From assembly GCA_963721075.1 (NCBI GenBank), contig CAVRHV010000007.1, positions 186,001-250,000 of the forward strand: DNA of 64,000 nt. The letters run 5' to 3'. Of the stretch, positions 19,429 to 27,995 are shown piece by piece. Within the stretch, counting starts at the first letter, position 1. The number at the start of each line of letters is the position of its first letter. Under the pieces are notes generated by a model. That model was not told the DNA's origin and ran no database searches. It saw only the letters and a list, made by a program, of their open reading frames with translations. Position numbers and translations under genes: made by a program. This DNA comes from DATFVA01 sp963721075. Its GTDB lineage: Bacteria > Bacteroidota > Ignavibacteria > Ignavibacteriales > Ignavibacteriaceae.

Positions 19429-19445
19429 TTAAAAGCTTATTGATC

Positions 19446-20654
19446 TTATTTCAGCAGGATCATTTTGTGATTTTGTGTGAAACCGCCAGCCTGCAGTCTG
19501 TAGAAGTAAATTCCACTGGCAAGTCCCGCCGCGTTAAAATTAACCAGGTAATTTCCTGCGGGTTTTACTTCATTAACCAGCGTAGTCACTTCCCTGCCCA
19601 GAGCATCATATACCTTCAGACTGACAAATCCGTTCTTCTGTATACTGTAACTAATATTTGTAGTCGGATTAAAAGGATTAGGATAATTTTGTTTCAGGCT
19701 GTAATTAACAGGACCTGAATTCTGCTCATCTTCTACCGCAGTTGGATTAGTAACACTGACGATAGGGCAGTTTACATTGGCTGCCCCTGAAACAAGTATG
19801 TTAGCCATAAGGGCGGAAGCAAGATCGTGAACCATGCCAAAATCTGCATTATCGTAAATGTTTACTTCCCATAGCGGGGAATAAGCTGCATCACCCGGCA
19901 AAGTAGATGGTACATTATGAGTTCTGCCGGTTGAGTCGGCCATAAATCCTGAAGGCGGTCCGCCTCCGGGTTCTCCCGGATTGATATTAAATGACACAAA
20001 AATGGGAGAAAGAGGAACCATACCGCTGCCGTCAACCATCAAAGGTGCTTCCGAGAAATTGAAGTAATAAACAACAGTTGAATCATACCAGCCCCTGGAT
20101 AAAGCAGTATCCTCAGCGGTATTATATCTAAGCATAGCTGATGAGCCATCGGGAACGATAGGACAATTGACAAGATTATCGGTCTCCATTATTGGATATC
20201 CGCCATCGACTATCTGCTGATAACTCACAATAGTGTTTGCTACATAAGTTTGCGGAACCGTAACTTTGTTCACCCTCCAAAAATCACAGTAATCAGAATC
20301 GCCAGGAATATCATCTACTATATTCAGCTGGTTTGGTACCGGGGAAGGTTCGCCATCTCTGAACAGCACATAAATCGGTGCAGGCGTTGTCGGCTGAACA
20401 TCAAAATTATAATAGGTTGAAAATTCGCCGTCAGGACCAAGACCCATGCTTCTGAATGGTTCCATGTCCATATTTATAGGCTCATTCGGTCCGGGCAGAT
20501 TATTTGAGGTATCTCTCACAAATAAATGTCCGGCCTCCATACTGAACCGGTCGATACTTGCTTTCATCGCTGTATCAGGATCAACCTGTGCAATCAAAGC
20601 AGCTTGAATAAGAATGAAAAACAACGCAGTAAAAAGAAAAAGTCCTTTCTTCAT
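19446..20654 (-). CDS. Secreted protein with T9SS sorting domain, unknown function
   Basis: This 402-residue protein has a signal peptide (MKKGLFLFTALFFILIQAAL, then IAQ) and a T9SS type A sorting domain from QNYPNPFNPTTNISYSI to HKMILLK. The body (30-300) is not one I recognise. It contains VPQTYVANTIVSYQQI and two copies of a VNCPIV motif (LVNCPIVPDG near 165 and NVNCPIVSVT near 305), which suggests an internal repeat or a paired structure. The stop codon overlaps the inverted repeat next to tandem array A. Shine-Dalgarno AAGGAGAG is good, and a 9-bp inverted repeat lies in the leader. Confidence 0.8.
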   Translation of the reverse strand: MKKGLFLFTALFFILIQAALIAQVDPDTAMKASIDRFSMEAGHLFVRDTSNNLPGPNEPINMDMEPFRSMGLGPDGEFSTYYNFDVQPTTPAPIYVLFRDGEPSPVPNQLNIVDDIPGDSDYCDFWRVNKVTVPQTYVANTIVSYQQIVDGGYPIMETDNLVNCPIVPDGSSAMLRYNTAEDTALSRGWYDSTVVYYFNFSEAPLMVDGSGMVPLSPIFVSFNINPGEPGGGPPSGFMADSTGRTHNVPSTLPGDAAYSPLWEVNIYDNADFGMVHDLASALMANILVSGAANVNCPIVSVTNPTAVEDEQNSGPVNYSLKQNYPNPFNPTTNISYSIQKNGFVSLKVYDALGREVTTLVNEVKPAGNYLVNFNAAGLASGIYFYRLQAGGFTQNHKMILLK

Positions 20655-20670
20655 AATGCTCTCCTTTTTA

Positions 20671-20708
20671 GTTCATATTAACTTTTGTCGCTGGTGGACA
20701 ATATGAAC
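20671..20708 (-). promoter_or_regulatory. Inverted repeat in the mRNA leader of the T9SS gene
   Basis: GTTCATATT (20671-20679) and AATATGAAC (20700-20708) are perfect 9-bp inverted copies 20 bp apart. They end just upstream of the Shine-Dalgarno sequence of the gene starting at 20654. This could be a leader stem or a protein-binding site; nothing more can be said. Confidence 0.4.
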
Positions 20709-20780
20709 CATAACTATCACATTATTATAACAGCGAGATAATTTTAGTTACACGATGAAGAAGGCGTGATAAATATCGAA

Positions 20781-20802
20781 GCTGCTGCCTGGCGGCAGCA
20801 GC
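20781..20802. repeat. GC-rich hairpin downstream of lipoprotein gene
   Basis: GCTGCTGCC and GGCAGCAGC form a perfect 9-bp stem with the loop TGGC. It lies just past the stop of the minus-strand gene ending at 20829. No U-tract follows, so it could be a transcript-end stabiliser or a Rho-type end rather than an intrinsic terminator. Confidence 0.5.
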
Positions 20803-20828
20803 CTAAAGCTTACCCGATAAATTTTTCC

Positions 20829-21746
20829 CTAAAGTCTTAAATCAAACTGTATATTCGGAACGACAATTATATTTCCTGAATTAAGCTGCAGATTTACTTC
20901 CTTCAGGAATTTTGCACTTAAAAGAATCCTCATATTGGGACTCAGACCAAGAGAGACACCCGGGTTAAGGTAGAGGAAACCGGCTGAGCAGTCAGGTCTT
21001 TTATCTGTTGTAATAGTTGTAGTAAAGAAAAGAGGATCCTCTTCACGGGTTGTCCCGGGACTAAAATCTAAAAGCTGCTGAATAAAATATCCGGTGTTAA
21101 CAAAATAATTTACGAGGGCAGAGTCGTTATTTGAATTAAATGTTATTGTAAAGAAAGGATTTATATTAGTTTCATCACCAACGTCGTGAAATAAGTACCG
21201 GCTCTTTGTTTCATCACCCCAGAAGTCAACCACAACCCGGTCAATAACAGTGACGGCATCATACTTATATTTTTGAAATGTTAATCCTGCGTCGAACCTT
21301 ACAATCGGACTTGACATATTGCTAAACAAGCCGATGCCGACATTTCCCCCTATATAATTATCATTAGAAAAGGATATCCCGCCGAAAACTGCAAATCCTC
21401 TGGATACTTTGACGTCCATATCAAGTCCGAATAAATATCTGCTGTAAACCCACTCGATGTTTTTACTTCGTGTGCTGTATATGGAACCATCAGGAAGATC
21501 TACTGTTCCTGTGAATACCTCATCACTGGTGGCAAGCATATTTCTGCTGTTAGTAACTGAAAATTTCGGTGAAAATGTAATTTCACCAGGATTACTATTT
21601 ATATTAAGGTGAAGAGGAGGCGTAGTTATAGGAGCCTTAATCTTTGCATCACCCAGATACAAAGTTTCCTCAATCTGCTGAGGGGCGCAGCCATTTAACA
21701 ATAAAATCCCCGAGAATAAAATACAGATACAAATACAGGTTTTCAT
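20829..21746 (-). CDS. Lipoprotein, probable outer-membrane beta-rich protein, unknown function
   Basis: This 305-residue protein has an SPII signal (KTCICICILFSGILLLNGC, lipobox LLNG-C near residue 20). The mature part alternates hydrophobic and polar residues in short strands (RYLFGLDMDVKVSRGFAVFGGISFSN, natural length cut here by description) and ends with FDLRL, a hydrophobic alternating tail. This pattern suits a small beta-barrel or beta-sandwich. No family recognised. It lies between two T9SS genes and could serve the cell surface. Confidence 0.7.
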   Translation of the reverse strand: MKTCICICILFSGILLLNGCAPQQIEETLYLGDAKIKAPITTPPLHLNINSNPGEITFSPKFSVTNSRNMLATSDEVFTGTVDLPDGSIYSTRSKNIEWVYSRYLFGLDMDVKVSRGFAVFGGISFSNDNYIGGNVGIGLFSNMSSPIVRFDAGLTFQKYKYDAVTVIDRVVVDFWGDETKSRYLFHDVGDETNINPFFTITFNSNNDSALVNYFVNTGYFIQQLLDFSPGTTREEDPLFFTTTITTDKRPDCSAGFLYLNPGVSLGLSPNMRILLSAKFLKEVNLQLNSGNIIVVPNIQFDLRL

Positions 21747-21844
21747 TTCAAAATCTCCTTAGTATTACCGGCTGCATAATACCGAAACGAGCTACCTGAA
21801 TTGTCAAAAAAATGTCAAAGTTATGTAAAAGAACCCTGGAAGAC

Positions 21845-23689
21845 CTATTTCAGAAGAATCATTTTGCGCGTTTGAACAAAAGCACCTGCTCTGAGCTGAT
21901 ACAGATAAATTCCGCTTGCCAGGTTACTTCCATCAAACTTAACAGAATAACTACCGGATGATTTTTCTTCATTTACAAGTACTGCGGCTTCTCTTCCGAG
22001 TGCATCAAAAACTCTCAGCGTAACCAGGGGATTTCTTCCTCCGGTTGCGAAGACACCGGGTATAGAATAATTTATAGTTGTAACCGGGTTGAATGGATTG
22101 GGATAATTCTGAGAAAGGCCGAAAGAGTTTACGGAATTTATCTCATCATCAACTCCTGTTGTTGTTGTATCGCCGTAAAGTATACCATTTATTATTGCAC
22201 CTTTTAATGTTCTGTCATCACTGCCGAAATCAAATGTATTCAGGAGCCTGGTAAGTCCAAAGTATTTGACGAGATCGTAAGTATTTCCTATCAAAGATTC
22301 CGAGTTGTATCTCTTAAAATGTGTTTCTGCCTGATAAAAAGTTGTATCTGCAGAATATATTACGGCATATGGAGTCAGGTAAAACCTGTAATTTCTGACC
22401 GTATCCCCTACCTCAGCCCTTAGATCATCAACAAGATATTCCTGTCCGCTCTGAACAGAATCTTCATCGAACCGGTAGACTTTAACATTAGCCGAGTCAA
22501 TTCTCTCATAATATTTAGTAGAATATCCGCCTCCGACAAAATATTCCTCTATCTCAAAGTAAGTCTTCTGATTCGGTTTTAACACCTCATCTGTTACTTT
22601 CCTTACAAATTGATATGTTTCGTAATCAGGGAATGCCCAGATATACCCATCATAAACCCAGAGGTTGCCGACCTGCAGGGGATAATAGTTTACAAGATCA
22701 GGATCCGGAGGAATTTCTTTTAAAGTTGTTAAAGAATCGTCTTCCAGCTTATATAAATGATGTTGAGTTGCAACGTAGAGAATCTGGGTTCCGAGCTTGG
22801 GATAGATGCCGGCTATCCTCTCTTCGAACGTATGGAAGGGAGTAAAACTTTCAGCAAAATCTGTTGATTTATATAAGTGGTAATAGTAACCAAGGTAACA
22901 GGTGCCGCTTTGTGATTTATCATTTGAGAAAGTGAAGGCTTCCGGGAATTGCTGCTTAAGCTCCCAGCTATAAGGATTACCATTATCGGCCGAAACATAA
23001 AGAGCGTAGTAGGAATACGAGATACTATTTATCCTATATATATGAACCTGGCCGGAATCGTAAAATAAAGTAGCGTTCATATATAAATCTTCAAATACGG
23101 GGTGATTATCTACAATTACCGAGTTATATCCTCCATCAAAAGATTTAATCAGGCGGTTACTATAATCGATCCCATACATTTCATTATCGTTAAAATCTGA
23201 AACAGAGATCATATTAAAATTAAGAATGGAATCTTCAGGATACGATAACCCTCCGTCAAAACTCCTGTAAAGCGATCCATCGCTGGCATAAGTTAGTGAA
23301 GGATTTTGCTGCGAGATATCAACATGATTAAAAGTTGACTGGAAGCCTGCTACAGCTGAATCATTATAAGCTACAAAAGCATAATTATCGGGCATATATC
23401 CCCATCCGCAGTTTATGAAGTTGGCAGTGTCGCCAGGGAAGAATTCAAAATCCCTCACGCTTCTGGTATTTGATCCGCCTCCAAAAAAAGCATTCATTAT
23501 TCTCTTCTCATACCCGGTAGCCGTATTGTATTTATATACCGGCGCATTATCCCGGTAAAGAGGAATTCCAAAATGGTAAAGAAGAATTGTTTCCCCCTCC
23601 GGTGTTTCTATCCCATCTAACGAAAAAAAGGTTTGTGAATATGAACTGCCGATGAGAAATACTAAAGCAAAGAATAATATCTTTTTCAT
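21845..23689 (-). CDS. Secreted repeat protein with T9SS sorting domain
   Basis: This 614-residue protein has a signal peptide (MKKILFFALVFLIGSSYSQ) and a T9SS type A sorting domain from QNYPNPFNPVTTINYSI to TRKMILLK. The first half has BNR/sortilin-like phrases (GSLYRSFDGGLSYPEDS, RLIKSFDGGYNS, YLYKSTDFAESFTPF compressed), suggesting a beta-propeller. A segment near 340-500 starts YYPLQVGNLWVYDG, a motif I have seen often in secreted proteins of this group. Ligand unknown. A good RBS precedes the ATG at 23689. Confidence 0.8.
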   Translation of the reverse strand: MKKILFFALVFLIGSSYSQTFFSLDGIETPEGETILLYHFGIPLYRDNAPVYKYNTATGYEKRIMNAFFGGGSNTRSVRDFEFFPGDTANFINCGWGYMPDNYAFVAYNDSAVAGFQSTFNHVDISQQNPSLTYASDGSLYRSFDGGLSYPEDSILNFNMISVSDFNDNEMYGIDYSNRLIKSFDGGYNSVIVDNHPVFEDLYMNATLFYDSGQVHIYRINSISYSYYALYVSADNGNPYSWELKQQFPEAFTFSNDKSQSGTCYLGYYYHLYKSTDFAESFTPFHTFEERIAGIYPKLGTQILYVATQHHLYKLEDDSLTTLKEIPPDPDLVNYYPLQVGNLWVYDGYIWAFPDYETYQFVRKVTDEVLKPNQKTYFEIEEYFVGGGYSTKYYERIDSANVKVYRFDEDSVQSGQEYLVDDLRAEVGDTVRNYRFYLTPYAVIYSADTTFYQAETHFKRYNSESLIGNTYDLVKYFGLTRLLNTFDFGSDDRTLKGAIINGILYGDTTTTGVDDEINSVNSFGLSQNYPNPFNPVTTINYSIPGVFATGGRNPLVTLRVFDALGREAAVLVNEEKSSGSYSVKFDGSNLASGIYLYQLRAGAFVQTRKMILLK

Positions 23690-23846
23690 AATGCCCTTCC
23701 CTCTTTTAACTATTATAATATTTCGTGCAGTTTAAATATTGTTCTGAGGAATTCCTGGATAAGGAGTTTTCATTTGAATTGCCCATTTCGCCCCCGAAAT
23801 AATGTTCGCTAAAGAATTTAATGAATTAAAAGGAGAGAGTTAAAGG

Positions 23847-24578
23847 TTAACTTACTGTACGCTGGCGGAGAATTTCGAAAAGCAGCACCCCGGCGGCTAC
23901 AGAAACATTCAAAGACTGTATTTTCCCCTTCATCGGAATATTAACCAGAATATCGCAGTTTTCTGCTGTCAGTCTCCTCATCCCTTTTTCTTCATTCCCA
24001 ACAATCACCGCGGCAGGTATTTTATAATCGACTTCGGTATAAGGTTTAGAATTTTCAAGGGATGACCCTATAATCCAGAAACCATTGTCCTTGAGTTCCT
24101 TTATCGCCTGAACAAGATTATTCACCTGTGCAATCTTAACATGCTCTGTAGCCCCTGCGGATGTCTTAACCACAGTTTCATTTATCGGGGCGCTGTGATG
24201 TTTGGTTAAAATTATCCCGTCAACTTCCGAGCATTCTGCAGTTCTGAGTATTGCTCCAAGGTTATGAGTATCCTGAATTGAGTCGAGAAGCAAAATAAGC
24301 GGATATTGTTTCTTTTTAGCTGATGCTATTATTTCGCCGGCGTCATAGAATTTATGAGTTGACTTTCGCGCTGCTATCCCCTGTGTATTGGGATGATCGG
24401 TTAAAGCTTTAAACTTTTCAGGAGTTATCTGGTTTACTTTTATTCCCCTCTTTTTGGCGGCAATCCGGATTGCATCAACGATCCCCCCTTTCTGTCCGAA
24501 CAATATATAAACCTGCTCTATTTTTTCTCCCGAGTTAATTGCCTCAAGAACAGGTTTTCTTCCAACAATCAGACTCAT
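23847..24578 (-). CDS. rlmB: 23S rRNA (guanosine-2'-O-)methyltransferase, SpoU/TrmH family
   Basis: This is a 243-residue SPOUT methyltransferase. The N-terminal substrate-binding domain begins IVGRKPVLEAINSGEKIEQVYI. The C-terminal knot has LLDSIQDTHNLGAILRTAEC, VGNEEKGMRRL and IPMKGKIQSLNVSVAAGVLL, the three SpoU motifs. RlmB makes Gm2251 in 23S rRNA in E. coli; the exact target here is inferred. Its ATG directly follows the lgt stop (TAAATG), so the two are translationally coupled. Confidence 0.9.
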   Translation of the reverse strand: MSLIVGRKPVLEAINSGEKIEQVYILFGQKGGIVDAIRIAAKKRGIKVNQITPEKFKALTDHPNTQGIAARKSTHKFYDAGEIIASAKKKQYPLILLLDSIQDTHNLGAILRTAECSEVDGIILTKHHSAPINETVVKTSAGATEHVKIAQVNNLVQAIKELKDNGFWIIGSSLENSKPYTEVDYKIPAAVIVGNEEKGMRRLTAENCDILVNIPMKGKIQSLNVSVAAGVLLFEILRQRTVS

Positions 24579-25451
24579 TTAAGCGGAAACCTCTTTTACA
24601 GGCTTCTTTTTGCCGGGTGTCTTCAGAGGAACCGGGACAAATCTCGGTTTATTCCGTTTAGTCAGATAAATGAATCCTAACGTTCCGACAATAATCATAA
24701 CTACAGAAATAAGCTGTGCCTCTGTGAGACCGAAAAGGATTTTGGGATTTAATCTTATTATTTCCACGAGAAATCTTTCAGCACCTGCAAAGATGAGGTA
24801 TGCCATAAATAACTTTCCGTCGCTCCAGTCTTTTTTCCGCAGCTTCCACAGAATAGCAAAAATAATTACCGCCGCAATAAACTCGTAAATTGGTGTAGGA
24901 TGCAGAGGTGTATTATCAGGAACAATGCCATTAGGAAAATGTTTAGCTATATCTGTCCCTCTGAACATAACGGAAGGAGGAACCGTACCATTTGCATAAT
25001 TCGTTCCCCAGGGAAGGCTTGTCGGGATCCCGTAATCGCCGTCGCCTGCAAGATGACAGCCGATCCTCCCGATTCCATACGCAAGTATCAGTGACGGTGC
25101 AGTTGCGTCTGCAATCACCAGAAAAGGAATTTTCTTTCTTTTTACATAAATCCAGATCGCGAGGGTAGCGAGGATGAGACCTCCGTAGAATGTTAATCCG
25201 CCGGGAGAGAAAGCCATTCCAACGGGGTCCTGCAAAAAAGCATCCCAGTTTTCAAAGAGATGAAACAGTTTGCTGCCGATTATCCCGAAAACAATTGCAA
25301 GCAGTGTTATTTCGGTAGCGAGGTTGGGATTAAGTTTCCTTCTTTCAAATTCCTTTGTAAGTATATAGCTGGCAACGATGAATGCTATGCCAAGCATTAG
25401 TCCGTAGCTGTATACAGTAAAAGGACCTATTTTAAATAATTCCGGATACAT
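24579..25451 (-). CDS. lgt: Prolipoprotein diacylglyceryl transferase
   Basis: Lgt transfers diacylglycerol from phosphatidylglycerol to the lipobox cysteine of prelipoproteins in the inner membrane. It has 290 residues and about seven membrane helices. The Lgt signature is present as GRIGCHLAGDGDYGIPTSLPWG (22 residues in the protein, key residues R, G, D, G, P), and HPTPIYEF lies near residue 195. The C-terminus is basic (TPGKKKPVKEVSA). It is needed for the several lipoproteins seen in this window. Confidence 0.96.
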   Translation of the reverse strand: MYPELFKIGPFTVYSYGLMLGIAFIVASYILTKEFERRKLNPNLATEITLLAIVFGIIGSKLFHLFENWDAFLQDPVGMAFSPGGLTFYGGLILATLAIWIYVKRKKIPFLVIADATAPSLILAYGIGRIGCHLAGDGDYGIPTSLPWGTNYANGTVPPSVMFRGTDIAKHFPNGIVPDNTPLHPTPIYEFIAAVIIFAILWKLRKKDWSDGKLFMAYLIFAGAERFLVEIIRLNPKILFGLTEAQLISVVMIIVGTLGFIYLTKRNKPRFVPVPLKTPGKKKPVKEVSA

Positions 25452-25465
25452 TGATTTTTAACCTT

Positions 25466-25975
25466 TCAGGCAAATGTAAATTTCTCGTCAGCTATCCTGA
25501 ATGTACAGAACCTGCTGTTGTTTTCCTTTTCCGGAACCGATTCTTCAATCAGTTCGATACTTTTTTTGAATATATTAAAATTCAGAACGGCGGTGTTAAT
25601 ACTTCCATCCTGTTTTATAATATTTATAGTATGCTTTCCATACAATTCATCGAAATAAAGCACACCCGATGCTGGTCCCGGTTCATTCGTATAATTATTG
25701 GTAGCCTTAAGACCAAGCACGCTTATATCAATTACATTCTTTGTTTTTCTGCCATTCACAGATAACTGGTAGTTTAACACTGAAAAGAGCCTTGTTGTTT
25801 CAAGTTCAACGGCATATTGCTGGATTTTTTTTGAAGGATTATAAAAAAAGTAAAAGCTGCAGTGATATTCAATTTCCCCGCTTTGTTTCGAAGGTACTGC
25901 CTCCTTTAACTTTTCCGTAGTTTTTTTTCTGGTTTTGGGAATTCCAGGAATAGATTTAGGTTTCTTTAAGGACAT
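25466..25975 (-). CDS. Hypothetical protein
   Basis: This 169-residue protein is not one I recognise. It has a basic, low-complexity N-terminus (MSLKKPKSIPGIPKTRKKTTEKLKE cut short: K-rich for 27 residues) followed by a beta-rich domain (IEYHCSFYFFYNP, VLNYQLSVNGRK, HTINIIKQDG). There is no signal peptide or membrane span. The ATG overlaps the hisS stop (TAATG) and lgt follows after 15 bp, so it is co-translated in a hisS-unknown-lgt-rlmB operon. Confidence 0.75.
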   Translation of the reverse strand: MSLKKPKSIPGIPKTRKKTTEKLKEAVPSKQSGEIEYHCSFYFFYNPSKKIQQYAVELETTRLFSVLNYQLSVNGRKTKNVIDISVLGLKATNNYTNEPGPASGVLYFDELYGKHTINIIKQDGSINTAVLNFNIFKKSIELIEESVPEKENNSRFCTFRIADEKFTFA

Positions 25976-27234
25976 TATTTCTTCACACTTTTTGCTAAAA
26001 TATCACCTTCACCGAGATCAATAAGCTGCTGTTCTCCGGTATTCATATTCTTCAGGTTCGCCTGGCCTTTTTTATACTCCTCACCGCCTATAAACAGGAC
26101 ATATCTTGAATTGAGCTTATTGGCTTCTCTCATCTGGGCTTTTACGCTTCTGTCAAGATAATCGAAATCAGCAGAAAGGCCTGACCTACGCGAATTTACG
26201 GCTATCTTAAAAACTTCTGAAGTCAATTCTTTATCTATTCTTACAATGTAAAGATCGAGCCTGTCGTCCGGAATGTTCATTGTGTTCTCATTTTCACAGG
26301 CAAGCAGTATACGTTCCATTCCCGCGGCAAAGCCTACACCCGGAGTGGGTGCCCCGCCAAGCTGTTCTATCAGCAGATCGTATCTGCCGCCTCCGCAAAG
26401 CGCGCTTTGTGAACCAACGCTGCCGCTGACAATTTCGAATGTTGTACGTGTGTAATAATCGAGACCCCGCACAAGTTTGGGATCAACTTCAAAAGGAATT
26501 TCTGCGCTCTTAAGTAAATTCTTAACAAGCTCGAAATCCTCAATACTTTCTTTATCAAGGTGTTCAAGCAGGAGCGGTGCTTCCTTAAGCAGCTCCTGAT
26601 CGGATTCAACTTTACTGTCGAATATACGAAGGATATTTTTATCAAATCTTTTACGGCTGTCTTCCGATAATTTCTCTTTTTTATCGCTCAGGTATTCACG
26701 CAGCTTCTGTTTATAGGCCTCTCTTGATTCCGGAATTCCAAGAGAGTTTATCTTTACTGTAAGGTCTGAAAGTCCAAGCGCACGCAGAATATCGTATACC
26801 ATCTGTATCATTTCAACATCAAGCATTGGGGAAACGCTTCCTATTGCCTCTGCACCGAACTGATGAAATTGTCTTAATCTGCCGGCCTGGGGACGTTCCT
26901 GGCGGAACATCGGGGAAATATAAAAGAGTTTTGAAAGCGGCTGTTGTTTCCCCAGAGAATGTTCTATAAATGCCCGAACCACTGCGGCCGTCATTTCGGG
27001 CTTTAGGGTAACACTGGTTTCGCTTCGGTCGATAAATGTATACATCTCTTTGCCTACAATATCCGTTTCCTCACCAATACCACGGGCAAAGAGCGCAGTC
27101 TCTTCAAATACGGGGGTTCTTATTTCTTTATAGTTGAAGTTTCTGAATATGCGGGTTATAGTGTCTTCAAGATACTTCCATTTCAGCGTTTCAGGGTATA
27201 GTAAGTCTTTTGTGCCGGTTATTGCTTTTATCAT
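25975..27234 (-). CDS. hisS: Histidyl-tRNA synthetase
   Basis: This is a class II aminoacyl-tRNA synthetase of 419 residues, the usual length. Motif 1 and 2 regions are clear (TLKPEMTAAVVRAFIEH, FRQERPQAGRLRQFHQ), as is the histidine-specific LVRGLDYYTRTTFE. GFAAGMERI forms motif 3. The C-terminal anticodon-binding domain covers roughly 330-419. It lies downstream of ptsN (41 bp) and its stop overlaps the start of the next gene. Confidence 0.97.
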   Translation of the reverse strand: MIKAITGTKDLLYPETLKWKYLEDTITRIFRNFNYKEIRTPVFEETALFARGIGEETDIVGKEMYTFIDRSETSVTLKPEMTAAVVRAFIEHSLGKQQPLSKLFYISPMFRQERPQAGRLRQFHQFGAEAIGSVSPMLDVEMIQMVYDILRALGLSDLTVKINSLGIPESREAYKQKLREYLSDKKEKLSEDSRKRFDKNILRIFDSKVESDQELLKEAPLLLEHLDKESIEDFELVKNLLKSAEIPFEVDPKLVRGLDYYTRTTFEIVSGSVGSQSALCGGGRYDLLIEQLGGAPTPGVGFAAGMERILLACENENTMNIPDDRLDLYIVRIDKELTSEVFKIAVNSRRSGLSADFDYLDRSVKAQMREANKLNSRYVLFIGGEEYKKGQANLKNMNTGEQQLIDLGEGDILAKSVKK

Positions 27235-27275
27235 TTGGACAGAAATGATCCTTTCAGAGATGTTATACGGAAGTA

Positions 27276-27746
27276 TTAAACTTCGAAATAATTTTCTTCT
27301 TCTTTTTGAAAAATATCCAGTATTTCTTCAACCGAACCTGCTTCAAGAAGTCTGTTCCTGAAATCGTCTTTGTTCATCATCCTTGAGATCCGGCTTAACA
27401 GTTTAATATGTTTGCTTACAAGATTATCTTTACCAACCAGAAGAAAGACCAGGTGTACAGGCTGATTGTCGAGTGCATCGTAATCAACAGGATTTTGAGT
27501 CTTTCCAAATGCTGCGATTATATCTGAAATGGAATTCGTCTTACCATGGGGAATTGCAAATCCTTTTCCAACTCCGGTAGACATAATTTTCTCCCTATCA
27601 AGTACAGCCGACCTGACTTTCTCTATATCCTGCACCCTGCTGTCGCCCTTAAACAGATCGACGAGTTCGTTTATTACATCTTCTTTTTTATTTCCTTTGA
27701 GATCGGATATGATCACGCCCGGATTTAATAGTTCAGAAACTTTCAT
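27276..27746 (-). CDS. PTS EIIA-type (Fru/Ntr family) protein
   Basis: This 156-residue domain belongs to the PtsN/FruA EIIA family. The phosphorylatable histidine is H67 in KGFAIPHGKT. It stands alone without EIIB/EIIC or HPr, as PtsN (EIIA-Ntr) usually does, so a regulatory rather than transport role is likely. In proteobacteria PtsN sits near rpoN and controls potassium and nitrogen traits; here the neighbour is hisS, so I leave the symbol empty. Confidence 0.88.
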   Translation of the reverse strand: MKVSELLNPGVIISDLKGNKKEDVINELVDLFKGDSRVQDIEKVRSAVLDREKIMSTGVGKGFAIPHGKTNSISDIIAAFGKTQNPVDYDALDNQPVHLVFLLVGKDNLVSKHIKLLSRISRMMNKDDFRNRLLEAGSVEEILDIFQKEEENYFEV

Positions 27747-27995
27747 TATCCGCCTTAATTCCTTCTATTTCAAATGATTGCAAAATGAATCTTAAATTTA
27801 ACATTCCCTCAGAAGTTAATCAATTTTATAAGTATAAATTAAATAAATGACTCAGAAGTTATGACTCGGAATACATCCCCGCTTTTAGCCGGCGCTGCGG
27901 AATATTCAATTTGTATCATAAATAGATTGCCTTGCAATCCAGTTTAGCTTAATTTAGAAAATGATTTATTTTTCAATTTTACGGGGATTTTTATA

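Larger units (their letters stand above)
18930..19445. other. 516-bp spacer, hairpin- and repeat-rich, no gene seen
   Basis: This spacer separates the M16 gene start from the end of a T9SS gene. I find no credible ORF or RNA gene. It contains a strong hairpin at 19104-19131, a second at 19268-19292 (AAACCGGG/CCCGGTTT), and an 11-bp tandem array at 19352-19428. The array is bracketed by the inverted repeat AAATAAGATC (19342-19351) and GATCTTATTT (19442-19451). A promoter for the M16 gene should lie in the AT-rich first 50 bp, but no box is convincing. Confidence 0.6.
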
